Of a stretch of 64,000 bases of DNA, positions 40,600 to 49,448 are shown in pieces. The position numbers were made by a program, and so were the translations under genes. The stretch's first letter is position 1. Every line of letters starts with the position of its first letter. The notes below the pieces were generated by a model. It made no database searches and had not been told where the DNA came from. It saw only the letters and a program-made list of their open reading frames with translations. The DNA comes from Amycolatopsis coloradensis (GTDB lineage Bacteria; Actinomycetota; Actinomycetes; Mycobacteriales; Pseudonocardiaceae): NCBI RefSeq assembly GCF_001953865.1, contig NZ_MQUQ01000026.1:1-64000 (forward strand), read 5' to 3'.

Positions 40600-41042
40600 G
40601 CACATCGCGGGACATCACCGTCGACGTCGAGCTGCCGTACCCGCCGTCGCGGGTATGGATGGCGCTGACCGATGCCGAGGCGATGGCCGACTGGCTGATG
40701 CCGGTCGACGGATTCGCGCCGGTGGTGGGACGGCCGTTCACCCTTCGCGCCAAACCGATGCCCGGCTGGGACGGCGTCGTGCACTGCGAGGTCACCGTCG
40801 TCGACGAACCGCATGTGCTCGCCTACACCTGGCGCGGCAGCCGGATGCGCACCACCACGACGGTCACCTGGACCCTGGCCGCGGCCGACGGCGGGCACAC
40901 GCGCCTTCGCCTGGCCCACGACGGTTTCACCGGACTCGGCGGCAGGTTCCTGGCGTTCATGCACCGTGGCGGCTGGAAGAAGTTCACGCACAACCGGCTG
41001 GTCGGCCACCTCGCACGCACCACGTCGAAGGACAACACCTGA
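40596..41042 (+). CDS. SRPBCC (AHSA1-like) domain protein
   Basis: A 148-residue START-like protein of the AHSA1 group. It begins ITVDVELPYPPSRVWMALTD and continues MADWLMPVDGFAPVVGRPF, VLAYTWRGSRM, and LRLAHDGFTGLGGRF. The fold makes a deep hydrophobic ligand pocket; no catalytic function is known for most members. Translationally coupled to the ArsR gene, a pairing seen very widely in bacteria. Cytosolic. Confidence 0.92.
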   Translation: MSTSRDITVDVELPYPPSRVWMALTDAEAMADWLMPVDGFAPVVGRPFTLRAKPMPGWDGVVHCEVTVVDEPHVLAYTWRGSRMRTTTTVTWTLAAADGGHTRLRLAHDGFTGLGGRFLAFMHRGGWKKFTHNRLVGHLARTTSKDNT

Positions 41043-41091
41043 GCTTGATTTCCGGGTCCTTGCCGGCGGAGAAGCCGTACAGGCACTGGGT

Positions 41092-41832
41092 TCACCGGAC
41101 TGACAGCAACTCCGACACCGTGACGAACCGGTAGCCGAGTCCGCGTAGCCGCTCGACCAGCGGGACCACCGCCTGCCTGGTCGTGGTCCGGCTCTGGTAC
41201 ATCCCGTGCAGCAGGACGATCGAGCCCGGCCGGACGTGCTCGATCGTGTGCTCGACGATGCCGGAGACACTGGCGGCCACCTCGGGGTAGGAGTCCGGTT
41301 CGACGTCCCACATGATCGTCTGCCGGTGATGGTCGGCGAGGTATCGCGGTAGCGCCAGCAGCTTCTTGCCGTTGGGCGGGCGGAAGGTGATCTCGCCGCG
41401 GTAGCCGGCCCGGCGGATCAGCGCGTCGGTCCGCTCGATCTCGGTGGCCACTGTTTCGGCCGACACGAAGACCATCCGCTCGTGGGAGTACGAGTGATTG
41501 CCGAGTGCGTGGCCGGCGGCGGCGATCCGCGTGCCGAGGTCCGGGTGCCGCTCGAGTTCCCTGCCGGTCAGGTAGAAGGTGGCGGGCACTCCGGCGGTGG
41601 CCAGGCCGTCGAGAAGTTCCGCGGTGCCCGCCGGATCCGGCCCGTCGTCGAAGGTGAGCGCCACGACCTTGTCCGGCACGTCGACCCGGTGGGTGAGGCC
41701 GCCGTAGAACTGGAAGGTCCGTGCGTTGACCAGTAGGTCGAGGCCGTATGCCGACGCCGCCAGCACGACCGCGGCGATGAGGGCCGTCACCACGCCCTTG
41801 CGGGCACGGGGGGAAGTGGGGAAGACACGCAT
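41092..41832 (-). CDS. Polysaccharide deacetylase (NodB homology)
   Basis: A 246-residue membrane-anchored or secreted deacetylase. An N-terminal hydrophobic segment (VVTALIAAVVLAASAYGLDLL) follows a basic n-region. NodB motifs: ALTFDDGPDP (catalytic Asp and metal Asp), ALGNHSYSHERM (metal His pair), FRPPNGKK, and IVLLHGMYQS. It removes acetyl groups from chitooligosaccharide- or peptidoglycan-like glycans at the cell surface. Lone leftward gene, 50 nt downstream of and convergent with the SRPBCC gene. Confidence 0.92.
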   Translation of the reverse strand: MRVFPTSPRARKGVVTALIAAVVLAASAYGLDLLVNARTFQFYGGLTHRVDVPDKVVALTFDDGPDPAGTAELLDGLATAGVPATFYLTGRELERHPDLGTRIAAAGHALGNHSYSHERMVFVSAETVATEIERTDALIRRAGYRGEITFRPPNGKKLLALPRYLADHHRQTIMWDVEPDSYPEVAASVSGIVEHTIEHVRPGSIVLLHGMYQSRTTTRQAVVPLVERLRGLGYRFVTVSELLSVR

Positions 41833-41881
41833 GAGGGCAGTCTGGCCAAGGGTGAAGGCAGCCCTGACGACGGGCTCGGGT

Positions 41882-42610
41882 TCACCAGGGGATGACGTCC
41901 TCGAGGGAATCCGGGCCGCGGAAGACGCCGGACGGGCCGTCCGCGGGGACCGTCGCGAGCAGGACCGGAACGGCCGCGCCCTCGGCGACGGTGCGGTGCC
42001 CGCGCGGGAAGGGGGCTCCGGCGTTCTGGTCGGTCGGCACCATGCCGGGACTGACGGCGTTGACCTTGATGCCGTCGGCTCGGAGGGTTTCGGCGTAGAG
42101 CAGGGTCAAGGCGTTGAGCGCGGCCTTGGACGAGCTGTAGGCGAGGAATCCTTCAGTGGGCAGGGAAATTTCCGGATCGCTGAGCAGGGTGAGGGACGCG
42201 AGCCCGCTCGAGAGGTTGACCACGCGCGGGTTGGGGGAGCGGCGCAGCAGGGGCAAGCAGGCCGAGATCATCGTGACGACACCGAAAACGTTGACCTCGT
42301 ACACCTCGCGCAGGTGCGCGGCCGTGAAGTCGGTGGTGCGCAGACCCCATTCGCTGGTGATGCCGGCGTTGTTGACCAGGACGTCCAGTCTGCCGGTCTC
42401 GGCCTCGATCGCCTCGACCGCAGCCGCTACGGACGCTTCGTCGGTGACGTCGAGCCGGACGGGCCGGATGTTCGGTCCGGCCGCGCCGCCCTGTTCCGGG
42501 TTCCGCGCACCGCGGTAGACGGTGAGTCCGTGCGCGGCCAGTCGCCCGGCGATCTCCTTGCCGATGCCTTTGCCGCCACCGGTGACGAGCGCGACTTCGT
42601 GGGGGTGCAT
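41882..42610 (-). CDS. Short-chain dehydrogenase/reductase
   Basis: A 242-residue classical SDR. It has TGGGKGIGKEIAGRL, RLDVLVNNAGI, the catalytic Ser in VVNLSSGLASL, and Tyr/Lys in FLAYSSSKAALNAL. KVNAVSPGMVPTDQNAG precedes the substrate loop. NADP is likely from the R in YRGARNPEQ after strand 2. It diverges from a LysR regulator across 70 nt, so it is probably LysR-controlled. The substrate is unknown; carbonyl-reductase-like SDRs have this length. Confidence 0.93.
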   Translation of the reverse strand: MHPHEVALVTGGGKGIGKEIAGRLAAHGLTVYRGARNPEQGGAAGPNIRPVRLDVTDEASVAAAVEAIEAETGRLDVLVNNAGITSEWGLRTTDFTAAHLREVYEVNVFGVVTMISACLPLLRRSPNPRVVNLSSGLASLTLLSDPEISLPTEGFLAYSSSKAALNALTLLYAETLRADGIKVNAVSPGMVPTDQNAGAPFPRGHRTVAEGAAVPVLLATVPADGPSGVFRGPDSLEDVIPW

Positions 42611-42680
42611 GCCACCACCTCAGCCGACCGCACGCCGGAACGGAAGCACCGATCCGGTGTGCGGGCCCTACCCTGGCGGT

Positions 42681-43556
42681 ATGCCGGATCCGGAGATCCG
42701 CGAACTGCGCTATTTCCGCGCCGTCGCCGAAGACCTGAACATCACCCGCGCGGCCGGCCGTCTCGGTATCGCGCAACCGCCGCTGTCACGGGCCATCCGC
42801 GGGCTCGAACGCCGGATCGGCGTGGCACTGTTCGACCGCACCGGCCGGCGGCTGGCGCTGACTCCCGCCGGGGAGACCCTGTTCGCCGAGTCGGCCAAGG
42901 TCCTCGCCGCACTGGACGTAGCCGTTCGCCGGACGCGGCGGGGCGGGAACGCGCTCGTGGTGACCGCCAAACCCGGAGTGGCCACCCGGCTGCTGCACCG
43001 CGTCCGCGAACGCTTCCAGGAGGATCCGGCCGCGGCGGAGATCCGTGTGGTGGTGAGCGGGTTCGGTGAACAGGCCGAGCTGGTCCGTGACGGACGCGCC
43101 GATCTTGCGATCGCCGCCTGTGTGGACGGCGAAGGCCTCGAAACCGAGCTTCTGACGACCGAACCGCGCGTCGCCGCGCTCGCCGCCGATCACGCGCTCG
43201 CCGCGCACGACATGCTCTGCGTCGCCGACCTGATCGCCGAGCCCGCCCCGCGATGGGCGGATTCGCGGATCGTCGAGCGCGGCTACTGGCTGGGCCATCC
43301 CGATCGCCGGTCCGACGGGCCGGTCGTGCACGACACCGCCCAACTGCTGGACGTGGTCTCTCTCGGGCAGGCCGTGGCACTGGTGCCCGCCTCGCTGGCC
43401 GCCGTGAACGTCCGCCCGGACGTCGTCTACCGGCCGGTCGGCGATGCGACGCCGTACCGGACCCTGGCACTCTGGCGCCCAGGGAGCCGGTCACCTTCGA
43501 TAGCGAGATTCCTCAGGATCGCCGCCGAGCACGGATCGAACGCGGATCTCAGGTGA
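42681..43556 (+). CDS. LysR family transcriptional regulator
   Basis: A 291-residue intact LysR regulator. The HTH reads IRELRYFRAVAEDLNITRAA, then QPPLSRAIRGLERRIGVALFDR. The effector-binding domain (about 90-285) has the periplasmic-binding-protein-like pattern and LLDVVSLGQAVALVPASLA. ATG 42681 lacks a strong ribosome site, but longer readings lie inside the divergent SDR gene. It likely activates the SDR gene opposite. Confidence 0.92.
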   Translation: MPDPEIRELRYFRAVAEDLNITRAAGRLGIAQPPLSRAIRGLERRIGVALFDRTGRRLALTPAGETLFAESAKVLAALDVAVRRTRRGGNALVVTAKPGVATRLLHRVRERFQEDPAAAEIRVVVSGFGEQAELVRDGRADLAIAACVDGEGLETELLTTEPRVAALAADHALAAHDMLCVADLIAEPAPRWADSRIVERGYWLGHPDRRSDGPVVHDTAQLLDVVSLGQAVALVPASLAAVNVRPDVVYRPVGDATPYRTLALWRPGSRSPSIARFLRIAAEHGSNADLR

Positions 43557-43584
43557 TCCCCTTGGCGCTCATGACGTTCCCGCG

Positions 43585-45588
43585 TCACCCGGTCGTGCGG
43601 AAAATGGAGACGTCGTCCACGGTGACGGTGAGCGGCGCGTTGGTGGCCGAGCCGGAGAGGGTGGTGAGCAAACCCGCGTTTCCGGCGCCCTGAAGCGCGG
43701 CGGTCTGGTCTGTCACGGTTGCCTGCCAGCCGGGTTCGGTCGTCCCGTTCGCCCACACCTTGGCGCGTACGGTGGTCGGCGAGGTGCCGGTGACCTGGAG
43801 CCTGATCCGCAGCACGCTGTCGGGTTGGTAGGCGATCCCGGCGATCTGCTGGTCGGTGGTGAGCGGTATCTCCGCGCCCGTCTCGTCGGAGCGGCGGAGT
43901 CCGAGCCGGACGCTGCCGTCCGGGCGCAGGACGACCGTCGCCCGATAAGTGCCCGCGTCGTTCATTTTCCGCCCCACCGCCGAAACGTAGGCTCCGTTGC
44001 CGGTGGCGATCTTGTCGGTGCTGATCCGGGCGGTGAGATCGGTGTCGGTCGAGCGGATCCGGTTCAGGTACGTGCTGCGTCCCGCGCCGGCCACGGGCAT
44101 CGTGATCCGGCCGGCGCCGCCGCGTACGGCGTAGTCGGCAGCGGGTCCGCCGACCCACCAATCACCACCGGCCTCCGCCGTGCCGAATCCGGCGGTCACC
44201 GTCCGCGCGAACGAGTCCAGACCGAGTGTCGAATCCGTGCCGAGGAAGTTCCGCGTCACCCGATCGGCGATCCTGTCGCCAGTGGTCAACGAGTACTCGC
44301 CGTCGAACCGGTAGTGGACTCCCAGCCACACCCGGCTGAGCTGGTTTTCTCTGGCTGCGTCGCTGAACGTGCCGAAAGACCGGGTGACGCCCTTTGCGAG
44401 CGGGTCGTCCGTGGTCGCCGTCCAGCCGAAGTTGTCGGTGCCGACGTAGCGCTTCATGACACCGGCCCACGCTCCGGCGAAGGACGCGTGGCCCGAGATG
44501 AACGCGGGGAACGGTGGCGAGAAGGTGGTGCCGTCGGTCCGCCGTGACTCGGGCCGCCAGTTCGGGTCGGGGTTGGTCGTGGCCAGCTTGATCGCGCTTT
44601 CCGGACGCCAGAGGTCGATGTCCGTCCGGAACTTCGCGTCCCAGGCGGCGATCGCGGCATCGGCGAGGGCGAGTGACATCAGGGCGAACAGCTTGGCATT
44701 GCCGAATTGGTCTTGCCCCGGCAGGAGCCGTGCGATGATCGCGGTGTGCTCGAGCAGTTGGCCCGGTGGCTTGTAGGTGCCGTCGAGATCGTTGGCCCAG
44801 AAGTGCGCGGCCTGGGTTTTGTCAGCGCTGCGTGAGGGTGAGTTGAGCTTGCCGACGTCGCGGACCTCCGCCACGTGCGCCTGATAGGTCGAGGAGGCGA
44901 GCAGCTCGCCGATGTCTTGTGCCCCTTCGGGCTGTGACGGGCGGAAGTGGTTCGGCGTGTCCATGGTGAACGGCCGGACGAGACCCCAGTTCGGGGTGAG
45001 CGCGTCGCCGGAGCCGGTCGGCCGCCAGTCGCCCGGCCGGGTGCCCGGGGTGTAGGGGACGGTTTCGTCCGAGCGGTCGTTCGCCCGGGTTACGACCATG
45101 ACCGCCGCTGTCCGCTCGCCGATCGCGGCGCCTCTGTCCCGTTGCTCCTGGCTGACACTGTCGGGAATCGTCGACTGCGCCATCGCCAGCTTCGCGGTGA
45201 AGTCGACCGGGCTGCTGGGGTAGAGGCCGGTGAGGATCTTGTAGGCGGCGCGGTCGATGGCGCTGCTCGGGTCGGGAGCGGCACCGGACGGCGCGGGTAC
45301 CCGCGTCAGATACGGCTGCCCGAGGCACCCGCTCGCGGTCGCACACCGCGCCGAGTTGGCTCCGTCGTAGACGGCGCCGTGCATCATGGCCGCCGACCTG
45401 GCCAGCCGTGTCGGTGCCGCGCTCTCACCGGTCAGACGCCGGAAGACGTCGAGCAGTACCTCGTTCCAGTACAAGACGTGGTCGATGCTCGGCGCCGCCA
45501 CATCACGCGGAGTCGCGTTCGCCGCGGTGAACGGTGCGGAAACGCTGATGAGCAGGGCAAGACAGAAATACACCGTGACGCGACGCAT
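43585..45588 (-). CDS. Secreted vanadium-haloperoxidase-like PAP2 protein with beta-sandwich tail
   Basis: A 667-residue exported enzyme. Signal peptide MRRVTVYFCLALLISVSAPF, cleaved near NAT. Vanadate/phosphate-binding motifs are in order: KFRTDIDLWRPESA, FPAFISGHASFAGAW, and SRVWLGVHYRFDGEY. These are the three conserved blocks of vanadium-dependent haloperoxidases and acid phosphatases. From about residue 470 a C-terminal beta-sandwich (LamG/concanavalin-like) follows, ending TVDDVSIFRTTG, perhaps binding a glycan. ATG 45588. It may halogenate or oxidise with H2O2, or act as a phosphatase; sequence alone does not decide. Confidence 0.87.
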   Translation of the reverse strand: MRRVTVYFCLALLISVSAPFTAANATPRDVAAPSIDHVLYWNEVLLDVFRRLTGESAAPTRLARSAAMMHGAVYDGANSARCATASGCLGQPYLTRVPAPSGAAPDPSSAIDRAAYKILTGLYPSSPVDFTAKLAMAQSTIPDSVSQEQRDRGAAIGERTAAVMVVTRANDRSDETVPYTPGTRPGDWRPTGSGDALTPNWGLVRPFTMDTPNHFRPSQPEGAQDIGELLASSTYQAHVAEVRDVGKLNSPSRSADKTQAAHFWANDLDGTYKPPGQLLEHTAIIARLLPGQDQFGNAKLFALMSLALADAAIAAWDAKFRTDIDLWRPESAIKLATTNPDPNWRPESRRTDGTTFSPPFPAFISGHASFAGAWAGVMKRYVGTDNFGWTATTDDPLAKGVTRSFGTFSDAARENQLSRVWLGVHYRFDGEYSLTTGDRIADRVTRNFLGTDSTLGLDSFARTVTAGFGTAEAGGDWWVGGPAADYAVRGGAGRITMPVAGAGRSTYLNRIRSTDTDLTARISTDKIATGNGAYVSAVGRKMNDAGTYRATVVLRPDGSVRLGLRRSDETGAEIPLTTDQQIAGIAYQPDSVLRIRLQVTGTSPTTVRAKVWANGTTEPGWQATVTDQTAALQGAGNAGLLTTLSGSATNAPLTVTVDDVSIFRTTG

Positions 45589-45734
45589 CGTCGACGAGCC
45601 CCCTGAAAGGTCAGCGTGTGTCCCCGACAGCACACGACCCGAAAGAACAAGTACCCACGGTCCCTGACCGCACACTCACCGGCAAGACCCGAACAGGCGA
45701 CGGTCTTGCGTCCGTCCGGCCGCTGAACTGGCGA

Positions 45735-45905
45735 TCAGGTCGCGGCGGAGACGCTTGAGGACTCGGGCGCCGATTCCGTGCCGCTGGATGTCACCGCCTC
45801 GCCGTCATGAGAGTGCCGAGACGGGCTTAGCCAGACCTCGTCGCCGAGGTCGATGCCGCGTCGGAGCAGGGACGCGGGCCAGGGTGCCTTATCCACCCAC
45901 CTCAT
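45735..45905 (-). CDS. Possible small protein (56 residues)
   Basis: A frame starting MRWVDKAPWPASLLRRGIDL, then GDEVWLSPSRHSHDGEAV, with a Ser/Thr/Glu-rich tail. Third-position GC is only moderately biased, and no clear ribosome site is seen. Unrecognised; may not be a gene. Confidence 0.25.
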   Translation of the reverse strand: MRWVDKAPWPASLLRRGIDLGDEVWLSPSRHSHDGEAVTSSGTESAPESSSVSAAT

Positions 45906-46250
45906 TACTGTCCACTCAGGACACCGACTGGGTGACACGCGGAGAAGCGGTACTGCAAATGGAAGTGGCCGATTTCCCCTCGTGCGTGCGCACCAAGGGA
46001 AACCGGCCACGTCGGGCCGGCGGCGCTGAAGTGGGAGAGATCGCGGCCACCGACCCTGCAATCCCTTCCGGGACTACTCTGGATTTACCCTCCCCGCGGG
46101 GCGGGAAACCACCCGTTCAGGCGGTCGATGTCTTCCGACGGATGGCCCCGCCACGAGAGGTTGTCGAGCGCTGGACGCGAACGAACCCCCATGGTGAGAA
46201 TCGAAGGTGACCGCGAAGCGCGAGTTGTGGATGCAGTTCCGGCCGCGGTG

Positions 46251-46293
46251 GCTCTCCCGTTGAGCGCGATCAGGCTTCGCTCAACGGGAGAGC
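46251..46293. terminator. Strong 16-bp hairpin terminator
   Basis: Perfect arms gctctcccgttgagcg (46251-46266) and cgctcaacgggagagc (46278-46293) with an 11-nt loop. It lies 79 nt downstream of the leftward alpha/beta hydrolase gene. Confidence 0.7.
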
Positions 46294-46371
46294 GACGACG
46301 GGAACAGATCGACGGCACCGGTGATCATCGGAAGGGGTGCATTGCCGCCGCGGCACTTTGCCCGGGTGCGG

Positions 46372-47253
46372 TCAGCGTAAGGAGCGGTCGAGGAAGTCCA
46401 GGATGAGGGTGGTGATTTCCGGGCCGTTCGTCTCCAGGGCGAAGTGTCCGGCGTCGAGAAGGTGGAGTTCCGCCTCGGGCAGGTCGCGAAGGAAGGCGCG
46501 GGCTCCGTCGGCGCTGAAGATCTCGTCGTGTTCGCCCCAGGTGATCAGGGTTGGCGGGCGGTGCTCACGGAAGTACCGCTGGAAAGCCGGGTAAGCATCT
46601 AGGTTGAACTGGTAGTCCCAGAACAGCTGTAGCTGTACGTCGTTGTTCCCGGGGCGGTCGAGCAAAGCTTGGTCGAGGGTCCAGGTGTCCGGGCTGAGCC
46701 GGTCGGCTCGGCTCGCGGGGACGCCGTGGGTGTACTGCCATCGCGTCGCCGCAGGCTCCAGAAGGCCGCGTACCTCCGCTTCATGTGCCTCGCGATCCTT
46801 GGCGTGCGCGAAAAGAAGATCCCAGAACGGCGTGAAGCCCTCCAAGTAGGCGTTTCCGGATTGCACCAGCAGGGCGCTGACTCGTTTCGGATCCCGGCTG
46901 GCGATGCGAAGCCCGATGGGAGCGCCGTAGTCCTGGACGTAGAGGGCAAAGCGTTTCAGGCCGAGCTTGTCGAGAAGGCCGAGTGTGGTGGTTGTCAGGT
47001 TCTCGAACGAGTAATCGAACTGATCGACGGGCGGGGCGTCGGAGAAGCCGAAGCCGAGGTGGTCGGGGGCGATGACGTGGTGCCGGTCGGCCAGCCCGGG
47101 AATCAGCGTACGGAACATGTACGACGACGTCGGAAAGCCGTGCAGTAGAACGATCGCGGGTGCGGCCGGGTCGCCGGCTTCGCGGTAGAACACGCGCCGG
47201 CCGTCGATGGTCGCGGTGCGGTGGTGGACGGTGGCCGGAGTGGTGTCAGGCAT
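46372..47253 (-). CDS. Alpha/beta hydrolase, haloalkane-dehalogenase/epoxide-hydrolase-like
   Basis: A 293-residue alpha/beta hydrolase. The oxyanion motif is LLHGFPTSSYMF. The nucleophile elbow is YVQDYGAPIGLR, with Asp as nucleophile as in haloalkane dehalogenases and epoxide hydrolases. The later acid and His lie in TWGEHDEIF and DAGHFALE. Cytosolic. It diverges from the CGNR regulator across 117 nt with three spaced half-sites, so regulation by that protein is likely. An efflux or detoxification-type role against a small xenobiotic is a guess. Confidence 0.9.
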   Translation of the reverse strand: MPDTTPATVHHRTATIDGRRVFYREAGDPAAPAIVLLHGFPTSSYMFRTLIPGLADRHHVIAPDHLGFGFSDAPPVDQFDYSFENLTTTTLGLLDKLGLKRFALYVQDYGAPIGLRIASRDPKRVSALLVQSGNAYLEGFTPFWDLLFAHAKDREAHEAEVRGLLEPAATRWQYTHGVPASRADRLSPDTWTLDQALLDRPGNNDVQLQLFWDYQFNLDAYPAFQRYFREHRPPTLITWGEHDEIFSADGARAFLRDLPEAELHLLDAGHFALETNGPEITTLILDFLDRSLR

Positions 47254-47298
47254 GGATGTAGAGCTCCTCGAGATCGGCCTGGCCGGTCAATTATAACT

Positions 47299-47346
47299 GT
47301 CTAAAGACTTTGGAACGGTTAGACTAGAGCATGGCGGGGTCTAACC
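47299..47346. promoter_or_regulatory. Three GTCTAA half-sites in alternating orientation (probable CGNR operator)
   Basis: gtctaa at 47299-47304, ttagac at 47319-47324 and gtctaa at 47339-47344: each centre is exactly 20 bp from the next. The last two extend to a perfect 8-bp inverted repeat (ggttagac, 14 nt, gtctaacc). The array sits between the divergent hydrolase and CGNR genes. Confidence 0.65.
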
Positions 47347-47370
47347 TGTCAAGACGACGACGGGGGTAGA

Positions 47371-47901
47371 ATGAGCGGTGTGCTGCAACGTCCCTTGGTC
47401 GGTGAACCGCTCGCGCTGGACCTGGTGAACACCACATGGCCGGAACGTGGTGCCCACCAGGACGTGTTCAATGAGCCCGGAGGCGTTGGCGCATGGCTGA
47501 CCGAACGGGGTCTCGCCGTCACACCCGGCGCGGAAGAACCGTTACGTCACACCCGGTCCGTGCTGCGCGAGGTGCTCGACAACCACAGTGTGGCGGCCGA
47601 ATGTGCGCTGAACGCGGTGCTGGAACACGGGCGGCTGCGGCCGGAGTTGTACCAAGGCGAACCCACGGACGTGTTCGAAGTCGAACAGATGGCATGGCGG
47701 CCCGCGTGGCTCGCCGCCTACAGTTACTTGACGTTGCTTCGCGCGCGTCCCGAACGCATCAAGCGGTGCTCCGGTCATCCGGCTTGCACGCTGTACTTCG
47801 AGGACACGACTCGTAACGGCACCAGGCGTTGGTGTTCGATGGCCGCCTGCGGAAACCGGGCGAAAGCCGCTCGTCATTATCATCGCGGGCGCTCGAACTA
47901 G
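47371..47901 (+). CDS. CGNR zinc-finger / ABATE domain regulator
   Basis: A 176-residue protein. The N-terminal ABATE-type domain begins GEPLALDLVNTTWPERG. The C-terminal CGNR zinc finger (about 130-172) reads KRCSGHPACTLYFEDTTRNG, then RRWCSMAACGNRAKAARHY, with four Cys ligands and the CGNR signature. Such proteins are stress-linked transcriptional regulators of unknown ligand. ATG 47371 is preceded by gggggtag. It diverges from the alpha/beta hydrolase gene and probably binds the GTCTAA array between them. Confidence 0.93.
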   Translation: MSGVLQRPLVGEPLALDLVNTTWPERGAHQDVFNEPGGVGAWLTERGLAVTPGAEEPLRHTRSVLREVLDNHSVAAECALNAVLEHGRLRPELYQGEPTDVFEVEQMAWRPAWLAAYSYLTLLRARPERIKRCSGHPACTLYFEDTTRNGTRRWCSMAACGNRAKAARHYHRGRSN

Positions 47902-48175
47902 CGCGGTGAGAGGGCGACGATCGCACGCCGGAACGGCGTACTTGCACAGTATACGTCGGGCACGTCCAGCCAGCCGCTGTTTCGCGTGTTCCACGCTCGC
48001 TCTCACCTGGATGGACGTGGCCATCCGCCCAGCAGGGTCGTGAGCGATGATCACCGCCGTCACCTGGCACGAACAGCCCGGCGATCTCCGCGGCCGGCTT
48101 ACCGGTACGAGCGCGACGCCGCCGAACTACGCCACCGCGCTCCGCGCACGAACGCGTGCTGCTTGACTTGTGTGC

Positions 48176-48508
48176 ATGACCAAGAGATGGGGGCGCACGA
48201 TGGTCGCCGTGGCGGCCGGTGCGATGGTGCTGCTGGTCTCGTCATGCTCGATCACGATGATGAGTGAGGAGCAGAAAGTGGAAGAACTGCGAAGGGCGGG
48301 TGAGCGAGGCGCCGAGGCGCACTTGGTGCTGCTCGCCGAGTACAAGCTTCCCACGCCTGAGGAGTGTTTGAATAACTACAGCCGCTTTACCGGGGGCGGC
48401 GCGCCGTGGGACGAGCCGTACAGCGCCACGGTGGACTGGATCTCGCTGCATGGGGAGTACTTCGTGGACAGTTGCGTGACCGGGAAACCGCGGGTCCCGA
48501 CCAAGTGA
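48176..48508 (+). CDS. Small secreted lipoprotein, function unknown
   Basis: A 110-residue lipoprotein. The signal peptide MTKRWGRTMVAVAAGAMVLL ends in the lipobox LVSSC, with the lipidated Cys at about residue 25. The mature part has two further Cys (EECLNNYSR, FVDSCVTG) that may pair as a disulfide. ATG 48176 is preferred to the upstream GTG 48170. No recognised domain. Convergent with a small membrane protein gene. Confidence 0.75.
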   Translation: MTKRWGRTMVAVAAGAMVLLVSSCSITMMSEEQKVEELRRAGERGAEAHLVLLAEYKLPTPEECLNNYSRFTGGGAPWDEPYSATVDWISLHGEYFVDSCVTGKPRVPTK

Positions 48509-48598
48509 CCCGACTTCCACGTCGACGGCGGTAAAGCGCCCACCGGGCGCCCAGCCGTGACCTTCCCGTGGTCGACTCGTCCGCGGCTGCGAAATCAG

Positions 48599-48856
48599 TC
48601 ATTTGGAGCAGTCCGGCTCGTCTGCCGCCCTTCTGTCACGACGGTACCTGTGTCGTGTCTGAAGGTAACCGGCCAGCACTATGATGCCGAGAATTCCGAG
48701 ACCGATGGGCAGCCCGTACCTGCTGCTGTCGACGATACGGATGGCGATCGCGGCCGCCAGAAGCAGCAATGCGCAGGTGAGGATGATCGGCGACGGCCTG
48801 GGTGCCGTGGCGGTTTCACGTTCGGGCCTCTGACTTCGCGGAGGAGTGTCAGACAT
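48599..48856 (-). CDS. Small membrane protein (two transmembrane helices)
   Basis: An 85-residue protein. A polar N-terminus (MSDTPPRSQRPERETATAPR) precedes two helices (PIILTCALLLLAAAIAIRIV and YGLPIGLGILGIIVLAGYL). A basic, then acidic tail follows. The start is preceded by gggaga at good spacing. Not recognised as a named family; probably an inner-membrane hairpin. Confidence 0.7.
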   Translation of the reverse strand: MSDTPPRSQRPERETATAPRPSPIILTCALLLLAAAIAIRIVDSSRYGLPIGLGILGIIVLAGYLQTRHRYRRDRRAADEPDCSK

Positions 48857-48950
48857 GCGTTCTCCCTTGGGGGCTCATGTGGGTGTCCGCATCCTCGGGG
48901 CGACGCACTCGCTAGGTATTCGACACGTGGTATCGGCCGGATTGCCTCGT

Positions 48951-49141
48951 TCACCGGATGTTCAAACGTCGGTACCGGGTGACCGACAGAGCCATGAACA
49001 ATGCGATGAGGCCTATCGCCCAGAGTGCCATGTACAGCGCGGCGTGTCGTGCGGGCCAGGCGTAGGGCTGGGGTTGGCGAACAGGGCGTTGGCCGGCGCG
49101 GTGATGGGGTTCCATCCCGCGATGGTCCGGATCGTCGCGGA
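48951..49141 (-). pseudogene. Remnant of an ABC-2-type transporter permease (C-terminus)
   Basis: One frame reads IRTIAGWNPITAPANALFAN, then PSPTPGPHDTP. A second frame, one base away, continues LYMALWAIGLIALFMALSVT and RYRRLNIR to a stop at 48951. Joined, they match the end of ABC-2 permeases of antibiotic exporters. One base appears missing at about 49040, and the gene is cut off upstream of 49141. No ATPase partner is nearby. Confidence 0.6.
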
Positions 49142-49448
49142 TCAAGCCGTCGGCGCCGAGGCTCTGATTGAGGGAGGGACGGGTGGCGGCCACGGCCCGG
49201 TACCTCCGCTCCGGCGACATGACCGACGGAAGGTTATCCCTGTCCCGGTCGAAGATGATCTCGGTGGCCCAGCGGCCGAACCAGCCGAAACCGGCCGCAC
49301 GCTGGCAATAGCCGGCTGAATGAACGAATCGGACCTGAAGCGTGCAGGTGACAGGCAACTGGTGAGCTCAGGTAGTGGCACGCGGTGGGTGTTTTCCGGG
49401 GCAAGGATCCCTCAGTGATCGGCGTTCGCGCTGAGCGGTTAGGCCGGT
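49142..49448. other. Intergenic, 307 nt, no clear gene
   Basis: A minus-strand reading (49358 leftward: GWFGRWATEIIFDRDRDNLP) looks partly protein-like, but it runs into the ABC-2 remnant and has no ribosome site. Possibly more decayed sequence. Confidence 0.35.

Larger units (their letters stand above)
45589..46371. other. Long intergenic region, 783 nt
   Basis: No strong gene. It holds one weak leftward small reading frame (45735-45905, listed apart) and a strong hairpin at 46251-46293. The segment 45900-46250 shows no conserved reading frame in either direction. Confidence 0.5.

Noticed and set aside
48951..49358. Single 135-residue minus-strand protein
   Set aside because: Its last 30 residues belong to an ABC-2 permease whose upstream part is in another frame, so the continuous frame is an accident of decay.
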